Source: Nostoc sp. FACHB-152
GTDB lineage: Bacteria; Cyanobacteriota; Cyanobacteriia; Cyanobacteriales; Nostocaceae
Length of the DNA: 64,000 nucleotides
NCBI RefSeq assembly: GCF_014697475.1
Contig: NZ_JACJRV010000012.1
Coordinates: 81,924-145,923 of the forward strand
Direction of reading: 5' to 3'
Shown: piece after piece, positions 38,186-45,051 of the stretch
Layout of the letters: each line of letters begins with the position of its first letter
Position numbering within the stretch: the stretch's first letter is position 1
The notes under the pieces: generated by a model
The model's input: the letters and a program-made list of their open reading frames with translations, nothing else
Told to the model about the DNA's origin: nothing
The model's database searches: none
Translations under genes and position numbers: made by a program

Positions 38186-38623
38186 TTATGGTTGTGTAAT
38201 GTTCTGTTGTTTCCAGGGAAGTGGGGATCGATAGGGGTTTTCGTGCATATCCAGGACTTCCCAGGTTGTTGGATTGACTCGCCCTGTAACTGGGATTTTG
38301 TATCGTCTCTGGAGATCGCGTACCGCAGACGCTGTGACCGCACCAAAGGTGCCATCGACGATCGCCCCTTTTGGATTGCCTAACCTCACACCTGCGGCTC
38401 CTAAAAAGCCATTGTCTTGAAGAATGCGTTGTAACAATTGCACATTTCTGCCGCGATCGCCTTGGCGTAAGGTAGGTAAGGTTAAATCAGTGTAGGCAGT
38501 GGCGATCAGAATGGGGGAGGTTTGTTGTGGAGGAATGCTGTGTGCGATCGCTGGATGAGTGAGTGAACCTCCGAGCAATCCTGTCGCTATCGTTATGAAT
38601 CTGAAAATGGTTTGAAGTTTCAT
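38186..38623 (-). CDS. Exported peptidoglycan-binding domain protein
   Basis: A 145-residue protein: a signal peptide to about AIAHS, then one PG_binding_1 domain (LRQGDRGRNVQLLQRILQDNG, DGTFGAVTASAVRDLQRRY, VTGRVNPTTWEVL). It has no catalytic domain, so it probably anchors to or senses the cell wall. The RBS GGAGGAC-like sequence precedes the ATG. It contains HIP1 sites, as native genes do. Confidence 0.82.
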   Translation of the reverse strand: MKLQTIFRFITIATGLLGGSLTHPAIAHSIPPQQTSPILIATAYTDLTLPTLRQGDRGRNVQLLQRILQDNGFLGAAGVRLGNPKGAIVDGTFGAVTASAVRDLQRRYKIPVTGRVNPTTWEVLDMHENPYRSPLPWKQQNITQP

Positions 38624-38781
38624 GATTGTCCTCCTGATAGATCAGTTCTAGTTAGCATCAATTTTGTGTCGGAGTGATTGACAAAAAACTGGGGCTTATT
38701 CATGGTGTTCCTTGTGTAGTACGTTTGACTCTATCTCGCATTGCTGAAACGAGTTTGTTTCGGCATCATCCGATTTAGACA

Positions 38782-39159
38782 CTAATGTTCAGAATTCACT
38801 TGCCATGTAATCACAATGATTTCCGCAAACGGTAAGACAAGTATTAGCCGCGAAAACGCTCCTAAAATGGCTTCCATCGTCCAGTTCTGACTCTGAACCT
38901 CCCAGATCATCGAAACAATATAGAATCCCATGACCAACCAGGGTAGAATTACTGCTGAATTCCGTCTGCGATAGAAGCGGATCGTCCTCTCGCGCCAAAA
39001 TGGGAAGGTGCTGAGGAGACAAAAAATGTAGGAGGTTCCTGCACTGATGAACAAGCTTCTTTGAAGACCCGAAGGCAGGTTTGGGTATCCAAGTGCGATC
39101 GCCGTCAAACAAACTCCGAGCGCGAGGTACAGAAAAGTAAACAAGGTAAATCGTTTCAT
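38782..39159 (-). CDS. Small membrane protein, ~4 helices
   Basis: A 125-residue protein with four probable membrane helices (FTFLYLALGVCLTAIALGY, FISAGTSYIFCLLSTFPF, VILPWLVMGFYIVSMIW, AFSRLILVLPFAEIIVITW). I place the start at 39159 (MKRFTLFTF) because GGAGAAG is just upstream; an upstream in-frame ATG at 39216 is unlikely. The family is not recognised. Confidence 0.6.
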   Translation of the reverse strand: MKRFTLFTFLYLALGVCLTAIALGYPNLPSGLQRSLFISAGTSYIFCLLSTFPFWRERTIRFYRRRNSAVILPWLVMGFYIVSMIWEVQSQNWTMEAILGAFSRLILVLPFAEIIVITWQVNSEH

Positions 39160-39179
39160 TATTTCTTCTCCGGTAAAGC

Positions 39180-39521
39180 TTATTCTCTGTACCAGATACG
39201 CACACATTGAAAGCAATTGATTGCAAGACCCTGACTGATCATCACTGGGTGGAAAGCATTACTGGTCGTCACTCCGTAGACATCATCACTTGTGCCTTCA
39301 ATCCGATCAGGTAAAACAACAGTTTCAACATTGATCACCTGTATCGTTGTATTTTCAATCCACTGATTTACAGTACTAACAACATCAGAGAAGGATTCGT
39401 AATCGGAAGCTCCGCCGAAGGGCCCCCGTTCAGTAATCCGAGGTGCAAAATCTTTGCACTGAATCATTTGATTTACCACCTTAAAACTGTAGAGTTGAGC
39501 ATCAATTCGAGTAGTGGGCAT
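39180..39521 (-). CDS. Hypothetical protein, 113 residues
   Basis: A soluble protein with no signal peptide (MPTTRIDAQLYSFKVVNQMI; later TIQVINVETVVLPD). I do not recognise it. The phrase SDVVSTVNQWIENTTIQVINVETV resembles small proteins dealing with sensory input, but I would not name a function. It lies 20 nt upstream of the membrane-protein gene, suggesting co-transcription. Confidence 0.5.
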   Translation of the reverse strand: MPTTRIDAQLYSFKVVNQMIQCKDFAPRITERGPFGGASDYESFSDVVSTVNQWIENTTIQVINVETVVLPDRIEGTSDDVYGVTTSNAFHPVMISQGLAINCFQCVRIWYRE

Positions 39522-39595
39522 CGCCCACCATTTTTAAAACCTTTCACGGTAAAGCTTTGTGGGCAGTGCTAGCCCTACGAGATATATTCCAAAAC

Positions 39596-40387
39596 TTAAG
39601 CCAACCTTGCCAGTAAACCCCTAAGAACAGAGGCAAAAGCATGAAAGCTGATATGGGCTAACATTGCAGCCTCTAGCGAATATTGCCAAAAGAGCCAGCC
39701 AAACGCGATTCCCCCAATCCCATTCAGTAACAACGCCCGAATAATCACAACTGGAGTGAGGGGAACGATCGCAGCAGTCGCTGGCAGGTGTAGTAGTCCA
39801 AATACCAAAGCGGCTAGAACAATCGCACCTTGGTATATTCCTTGGCTTGGCAGCGTAATGCCTTGTTTGAAGATTTTCCATGCTATCCAAACAAGCAGTG
39901 ACATTAAGCCCCAGCGCATCAGAATTTCCTCAGTGATGCCGCCATAGAACATTGCTGTGAGCAAATTCAACCAACTTGGCACTGTATTATTGGCTGCCCG
40001 TAGCTCTTCAGGTAGGACAGGTTGCATCAACTGATCGAGCAACAAGAGAACGATCGCCGCCGCTGCACCCACACCCAAGCTCCACTTCATCTCAACGGCA
40101 AAAGATGGAGACTTAGCGGTGTGAAACACCCAATGATCAATCAAATGGGAGCTTAATCCAACACGATAGGCACAACCAATTCCGATTAGAATGCTGATTG
40201 CTAGTAGAATTGAATACTGTAGTCCTTGCAGAAGCATTAAAATCCCCAATGGTGGCACTTTTTCCAGTATTTCTGGCGACAGTTTCGCTAACTGTTGCTC
40301 GACTAAAGGAATAGACGCGATCGTAAACATCACAATTCCCACACTGCCCAATACAAATAAAATCCCGAATTGTTTCAGAATTGCCAT
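39596..40387 (-). CDS. CPBP-family intramembrane glutamic endopeptidase (1 of 3)
   Basis: A 263-residue polytopic membrane protein of the CPBP (Abi/Rce1-like) family. Motif 1 is GGITEEILMRWG (EExxxR); motif 2 is FGLLHLPA (His); the third region LAHISFHAFA completes the site. Members cleave membrane or prenylated substrates, or protect against own bacteriocins. It lies 28 nt downstream of the second CPBP gene. Confidence 0.85.
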   Translation of the reverse strand: MAILKQFGILFVLGSVGIVMFTIASIPLVEQQLAKLSPEILEKVPPLGILMLLQGLQYSILLAISILIGIGCAYRVGLSSHLIDHWVFHTAKSPSFAVEMKWSLGVGAAAAIVLLLLDQLMQPVLPEELRAANNTVPSWLNLLTAMFYGGITEEILMRWGLMSLLVWIAWKIFKQGITLPSQGIYQGAIVLAALVFGLLHLPATAAIVPLTPVVIIRALLLNGIGGIAFGWLFWQYSLEAAMLAHISFHAFASVLRGLLARLA

Positions 40388-40415
40388 TGGTTTAACCTCC
40401 AGATGATCCGTCCTA

Positions 40416-41153
40416 TCAGCCCATGCCAGCAGCTACCATCACTGGAATTGTGGGCAAGTTGAAAACGACGTGAACAATGACAGCACTCCAGACCGAGCCG
40501 CTGCGGCGGAAGACCTCGGCAGTGGCGAGACCAGCGACTACGGCTGCGGGAAAGACGATGTTGATGCCGTGACCAAGGGCAAAGATCAAGGTGCTACCCA
40601 CGACCCCGATGAACGAACCGTAGCGCAGCAGCGCGTTAGCGACGACACCCCGAAAGAGCAACTCCTCACCAAGAGGCGTGACGATTCCGAGGAACAACGT
40701 GGCTAAAACCAGGGATAGTACTCCGCCTCTGCCGCCCTCTGTGTACACACCCTGAACATTGTTGGTGTTCCCGGTGATCTGAATCCAGCCCAGAACTGCC
40801 AATCCCTTGAGTACGAAGGCAACCAATCCGACTCCGATCGCGATGAGCAGCCAGTGCTTAGAGACTGGGCGCACGCCAAAGGCGTTCAGGGAACGAATCC
40901 GCAATAGTGCTGCCGCTGCAAACCCGGCAATTCCGGCGATGCCAGAGAGCGAGGTGAAAACCAGTCCATAGATTACGGGGTCAAGACCGAGCCGCTTGAG
41001 TTGTGAACCAACCCCGAATCCGATGATCGCGAAGACGACGAGACCGACGGCGATCTCAAGCCAGCCGGGACGGGAAACCTTATTGGGCAGAACCAAGGAC
41101 GCAACGGGGAGCTTCCCTGGCTTTTGTGGGTGGTTAGAAGACACTTTAGACAT
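40416..41153 (-). CDS. CPBP-family intramembrane glutamic endopeptidase (2 of 3)
   Basis: A 245-residue membrane protein with LGEELLFRGVVAN (EExxxR), FALGHGIN (His) and VIVHVVFNLP (His/Asn). N-terminal MSKVSSNHPQKPGKLP is cytosolic and similar to the start of the hydrolase at 37376. The gene is GC-rich with no HIP1 octamer. It lies between two other CPBP genes on the same strand, 51 nt after the third. Confidence 0.87.
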   Translation of the reverse strand: MSKVSSNHPQKPGKLPVASLVLPNKVSRPGWLEIAVGLVVFAIIGFGVGSQLKRLGLDPVIYGLVFTSLSGIAGIAGFAAAALLRIRSLNAFGVRPVSKHWLLIAIGVGLVAFVLKGLAVLGWIQITGNTNNVQGVYTEGGRGGVLSLVLATLFLGIVTPLGEELLFRGVVANALLRYGSFIGVVGSTLIFALGHGINIVFPAAVVAGLATAEVFRRSGSVWSAVIVHVVFNLPTIPVMVAAGMG

Positions 41154-41212
41154 GGTGATGAAGTTCTCTGGTACATTTGCTGATGGTTTTACGAAATTAT
41201 GAGATCATCGAT
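41132..41212 (-). promoter_or_regulatory. Leader of the second CPBP gene, homologous to the hydrolase leader
   Basis: Partner of 37355-37435: same 81-bp length and gap-free anchor blocks around the start codon. It also spans the gap to, and the last codons of, the third CPBP gene (41205 onward). Confidence 0.5.
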
Positions 41213-42188
41213 AATCCTTCCGATGGCTTTGGGAAAGGGGTTCGGATGCCTCATCGCGTTTGAACACCCGGAAAACAATCACCAGGAAAACGGGAATCAG
41301 CACGAGAGAGGTGATGTCGTAGAATCTTGCATGGTACTCACTGATGCTGAACAGGGCTGGCGTAGTGAAGAAGCTTCCAGACCAGTTGAACAAAAGAAAG
41401 TACGCGATGTTGTTAGCGAAATGTGCGCCGATCGCAAGCTCGGTGGTGCCGTCGATCAATGAAACGATCGCAAACAGCAGACCCGTGCCGACGAAGAGTC
41501 CGAGGAACATCCCGATCCATCCGCCCTCCTGTGACTCTGGATTGGTGGCGTGCGGCAGCGTGAAGATCACAGCCGAGACGATCGCCAGAAACACGCGGTT
41601 CGACCAGATCAGGCTTGCGCCCTGCACGATGTACCCGCGAAAGAAAAGCTCCTCGGTGGTCGTCTGGATCGCAGTGATGACCAGTGCGATCGGTACAAAG
41701 AGCGCGAACGTCTTGAGGTCGGAGTTGAAGGAGAAGCTATCGGGGTAGAGGAGGTACTGCCCCAGTCCGGCTAGCAGCACCCACGGCACAAACCCAGCCA
41801 CAAAGCCGTGACCGATGCGCCGCCAACTGATCTTCTCCCGCGCCGTGACGAGTGTCCGGGGATGACGCTGGTGGATGAGGGTGACGGCGATGAGGATTCC
41901 CGCGAGCCACACCGGAAAACCTGCCATGCTCACGACAAAGCCCCCCACCCGACCGAACGCGGCATAATCCAGCCGACCGAAAGCCGCGACACCCTCTTTG
42001 CCGCCGATCGCGAGCGCGACGAGCGCACTGGCGAAGTTGGCAACGACCATCCAGGCAAAGAGGATGATCATCAGCCCCAGAACATACCGCCACCACCGAT
42101 ACTTACCCCACCGGGCAGCCTCGACGTAAGTCGCGTCTTTCACTTCTGTTCCGATTCCCTGGTGTCTTTTGATTGCTTTAATCTTCAT
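41205..42188 (-). CDS. CPBP-family intramembrane glutamic endopeptidase (3 of 3)
   Basis: A 327-residue, GC-rich member: TTEELFFRGYIVQG (EExxxR), FTLPHATNP (His) and AIGAHFANNIAYF (third motif), with about eight membrane helices. The N-terminus has a cytosolic basic stretch (KIKAIKRHQGIGTEVK). It lacks HIP1 octamers. AAGGAGACC precedes the ATG. It is probably the first gene of the three-CPBP unit. Confidence 0.87.
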   Translation of the reverse strand: MKIKAIKRHQGIGTEVKDATYVEAARWGKYRWWRYVLGLMIILFAWMVVANFASALVALAIGGKEGVAAFGRLDYAAFGRVGGFVVSMAGFPVWLAGILIAVTLIHQRHPRTLVTAREKISWRRIGHGFVAGFVPWVLLAGLGQYLLYPDSFSFNSDLKTFALFVPIALVITAIQTTTEELFFRGYIVQGASLIWSNRVFLAIVSAVIFTLPHATNPESQEGGWIGMFLGLFVGTGLLFAIVSLIDGTTELAIGAHFANNIAYFLLFNWSGSFFTTPALFSISEYHARFYDITSLVLIPVFLVIVFRVFKRDEASEPLSQSHRKDYR

Positions 42189-42354
42189 CTTGGTCTCCTT
42201 TACTCATATATATATATGTAGTACTTGGAAGTTAGCGAACCTGTTTTGCAGTCATTCCAGTGAGGCGTTTAAATTCAACAAAACAGGCAAAAACTAGCGA
42301 GCAAATGCGCGATCGCCGACTAGCACTCACAAACAAGTCAGGTATAAATAGAGC

Positions 42355-42912
42355 TTAGGGACTTGCTGCAACAATGGCTGTCATCAACTCTGTCATTTTC
42401 CAGCGTGCGGTATATCGAATGGTATTGATAAATAGGACTGGGGCAGTTGTCACTCCACTGTGTATTCCACTTTCGATATCTTCGTGGATGCGATCAACAT
42501 ATACTTGTTTAAACAAGTCTTTGAGAAACTGAGGAATATCAAGCCCCAAATCATTGGCGTACTCTACAAGATAACCGTTCTCTAACTTCTGTTGATAAAC
42601 AAATAAAGTATCGTGCATTGACCAAAACTGTCCTTGGGCAGCGGCGGCTTCAGCGACTTCGGCGGCTCGTTGAGCATGAGGATGAATCTGTGTTTGCGGA
42701 AAATGACGGAAGATAAAGCATAAATAATCTTCTCCAAAAGAAGCACTCAGCTCTTGTTTGATTCCTTGAATCATCCTGTAAACGTCCGCACTTATAGAGC
42801 ATTGATAGTCTCCATACATCACCAGCACGACCTTGGCACTCAGCACACCTTGCATCCAATCTTGAGTTGAAGGGGGTACAAGTAAAGAACTGTAGCTGCG
42901 ATCATCGTTCAT
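42355..42912 (-). CDS. DsbA-like thioredoxin-fold protein with altered active site
   Basis: A 185-residue protein: VVLVMYGDYQCSISADVYRM, FIFRHFPQTQIHPHAQRAAE, AAAAQGQFWSMHDTLF and the cis-Pro loop TTAPVLFIN are typical of DsbA/FrnE-like Thioredoxin_4 proteins. The usual CPxC or CPYC is here CSIS, leaving one cysteine. It may act as a reductase or glutathione-linked protein rather than a disulfide introducer. No signal peptide. I start at 42912 (MNDDRSYSS); the frame upstream to 42990 is made of the duplicated repeat and is not family-like. Confidence 0.82.
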   Translation of the reverse strand: MNDDRSYSSLLVPPSTQDWMQGVLSAKVVLVMYGDYQCSISADVYRMIQGIKQELSASFGEDYLCFIFRHFPQTQIHPHAQRAAEVAEAAAAQGQFWSMHDTLFVYQQKLENGYLVEYANDLGLDIPQFLKDLFKQVYVDRIHEDIESGIHSGVTTAPVLFINTIRYTARWKMTELMTAIVAASP

Positions 42913-42965
42913 TTTTTTACGTTTGCAGCAAGTATGGAACTTTGCAATTGACTTGCTCAATCCAT

Positions 42966-43232
42966 TGACTGCATCTCTATTTGCATACATTCAATATAGG
43001 AAATTGCCTTCAAGCTGTCTTCTATAGCGAGTTAAAATTTTTACAGTATAAATTGATAGAGCAATCATGCCATCGTGGAGTAGAAGGCTAGTTATAACTC
43101 AAGTTAGAATCCCAATTCTATCGAAAGTACATCCTATAAATTAACAATGCCGCGTTTAACGGCAACAGTTACAGCTTGGGTGCGTTCGTCCTTGACGTTG
43201 CCGTAGGCATCGCTCACATCTAACTAGCAATA
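42966..43232. repeat. Duplicated segment, copy 1 (truncated response-regulator end plus flank)
   Basis: Very similar to 44248-44482, including gcgagttaaaatttttacag and gaatcccaattctatcgaaa. It differs by scattered substitutions and a 24-nt insertion. It contains the 3' end of a response-regulator gene and ~170 bp of its downstream flank. Confidence 0.85.
43134..43223 (-). pseudogene. 3'-end remnant of a NarL-type response-regulator gene
   Basis: The minus strand reads LDVSD, then AYGNVKDE, then RTQAVTVAVKRGIVNL-stop. The intact gene at 44415 ends LDVSDRTQAVIVAVKRGIVSL. So this is the last ~30 codons of a copy, carrying an in-frame 24-nt insertion. An in-frame TAG lies directly upstream; the rest of the gene is missing. 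Confidence 0.75.
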
Positions 43233-43316
43233 AGAAGCGCCTCTTACAACCAGGATGAGTACGATCCTGGTTGCAAAATAGCGGGTTGAGGCATTGATAT
43301 TTGCTGGCTTCTGCAC

Positions 43317-43910
43317 TTAGTTGCGATCGCTGGCACGATCGATCAGTGCGTTTGAGGGCAAGCTCGGATCAAGTACCTTGCGCGCACTGTCAACCCCTAC
43401 AACGGGCAGTGTACCCGGATCAAGCATACCGAGTTGAACCAATACACTCGCCTGATCCCAGTAGAGATGTTCGTGGGCTAGCTTGTCATCACGAAACTGA
43501 ACAATTACTACCAATGCCACTTCAACCCGTTTAAGAGTCGGAGCAATGCCAGGTAGCATCCAGTCCATCTGGATGGTATGAGTGAACTTAAGTAGCATTT
43601 CATCGACGAGTTGATTGGTTCCGATTGTGCGCGAGACCGGAGTCAGCTCCATGTCCGGCGGCATCTGTGGAATGAAGTACTTGGAATAAAACTCGCGCAG
43701 TGCCGGTTTCCCTACTCCCCCAATCATTACCGGAATGCCGTTAACGTAAGCATCCTCAACCATCGTGGCGAGAGTATCTTCAGTGTTGTGAGCGTCAAAC
43801 TCAAGCCGCAGATGCTCATCCCAGAGTTCTTGCAAAAACTTCTGGGCTGGTGTCAGGTTGCTAGTTGCCTTTCCATTTGCTTGTTCGTCTACAGATTGCT
43901 GTTTGACCAT
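43317..43910 (-). CDS. NTF2/SnoaL-like fold protein
   Basis: A 197-residue protein of the polyketide-cyclase/NTF2-like type: FLQELWDEHLRLEFDAHN, TMVEDAYVNGIPVMIGG, LREFYSKYFIPQMPPD, VDEMLLKFTHTIQMDWMLPG and KLAHEHLYWDQASVLVQLG. Such proteins are often found with dienelactone hydrolases; the substrate here is unknown. It lies between the two copies of the duplicated segment. Confidence 0.78.
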   Translation of the reverse strand: MVKQQSVDEQANGKATSNLTPAQKFLQELWDEHLRLEFDAHNTEDTLATMVEDAYVNGIPVMIGGVGKPALREFYSKYFIPQMPPDMELTPVSRTIGTNQLVDEMLLKFTHTIQMDWMLPGIAPTLKRVEVALVVIVQFRDDKLAHEHLYWDQASVLVQLGMLDPGTLPVVGVDSARKVLDPSLPSNALIDRASDRN

Positions 43911-44414
43911 GATTGGATTCTCCTAGTTCTATCTATTTCAAAAGCTGGGATTGACAATTAGCTTTGGGGTATTTTGTAGCTCCATTACCGCCTCGTCCTT
44001 TTTTCCGAAATTTTGAAGACTTTAAATTCTTTTAAGGTGTGATGACACCGGACTCCTGAGAAAGCTAATGGGTTTCCTTTTAGCGTCTACTCTTCCCGGC
44101 GGAAAACTTCGGATATCAACCGTGTAAAGGCACCAGATTGGTCGTATGAATCAGGATTTGAGCGTTTGCGATCGCCCGCTTCCGTCCCCTTTACATTTCT
44201 TTAGAGACAGCCTCTTACCGCTCTCAAGGAGCATGATTTGCCTGATTGGATGCACTTCTATTTGCATAAACTCAATATAGGAAATCACCTTCAAGCTGTC
44301 TTCTATAGCGAGTTAAAATTTTTACAGTATAAATTGATAGAGCAACCATGCCATCGCAAAGTATAAGGCTGGCTATAACTCAAGTTAGAATCCCAATTCT
44401 ATCGAAAGTACACC
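43911..44414. other. Intergenic region with duplicated segment, copy 2
   Basis: Nothing gene-like. The part from 44248 is the second copy of the duplicated segment. GC content is mixed, with no strong hairpin noted. Confidence 0.5.
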
Positions 44415-44482
44415 CTACAAACTGACAATGCCGCGTTTAACAGCAACAATCACAGCTTGGGTGCGATCGCTCACATCTAACT
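44248..44482. repeat. Duplicated segment, copy 2
   Basis: Partner of 42966-43232. It overlaps the last ~68 bp of the intact response-regulator gene. Confidence 0.85.
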
Positions 44483-45044
44483 TATTCAAAATTCGATTGA
44501 CATGAGATTTAACAGTGCCTTCACCGATACTTAAAGCAGCCGCAATCTCGGCATTACTCATCCCCTGAGCCAGTGAGCGGAGTACTTCTAGTTCTCGTTC
44601 ACTCAGTTCAGGATTGCTGAGGCGCTGTACCAACTTTGCTCCCACATCAGGCGGAATATACTTCTGACCCCGATGAACGGTACGAATGGCATTCAGAAGC
44701 TCGTCAGGTTCAGTTTCTTTCAACAGATATCCTTTTGCGCCTGCCTGCAATCCCCGATAAATATCTTCGTCACTATCATACGTGGTCAGTACAATAATCC
44801 GAGCAGATTTAGCAGTAGCACAAATTGCACCGATGGCGGCAACTCCTTCCACTTCAGGCATTCGCAGATCCATGAGCGTGACATCCGGTTGGTGTTCCCC
44901 AAATAGAGCGATCGCTTGTTCCCCATTTTCGGCTTGGGCAATCACCTGCATCTCTGGGTCACGGTTGATAATCGTGGCTAAACCTTGCCGAAAGATAGCA
45001 TGATCGTCCACAATCAGAACCCGAATGGTTATGGTTTGACTCAT
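44415..45044 (-). CDS. NarL/FixJ-type response regulator
   Basis: A 209-residue regulator. Receiver: IRVLIVDDHAIFRQGLATII, phospho-acceptor in VTLMDLRMPEVEG, IIVLTTYDSDEDIY and the Lys in GAKGYLLKET. C-terminal LuxR-type HTH: LSERELEVLRSLAQGMSNAE, then KSHVNRILNKLDVSDRTQA. I start at 45044 (MSQTITIRV), 7 nt after the kinase stop; an in-frame ATG at 45074 would overlap the kinase gene. It forms a two-component system with the upstream kinase. Targets are unknown; nearby island genes are candidates. Confidence 0.93.
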   Translation of the reverse strand: MSQTITIRVLIVDDHAIFRQGLATIINRDPEMQVIAQAENGEQAIALFGEHQPDVTLMDLRMPEVEGVAAIGAICATAKSARIIVLTTYDSDEDIYRGLQAGAKGYLLKETEPDELLNAIRTVHRGQKYIPPDVGAKLVQRLSNPELSERELEVLRSLAQGMSNAEIAAALSIGEGTVKSHVNRILNKLDVSDRTQAVIVAVKRGIVSL

Positions 45045-45051
45045 CGTGATG

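Noticed and set aside
39596..42188. Idea of a complete bacteriocin cluster around the CPBP genes
   Set aside because: No precursor peptide, dedicated ABC exporter or modifying enzyme could be identified in the neighbouring spacers.
42913..42990. Longer N-terminus for the DsbA-like protein
   Set aside because: These codons come partly from the duplicated segment and do not match the family; the ATG at 42912 is preferred.
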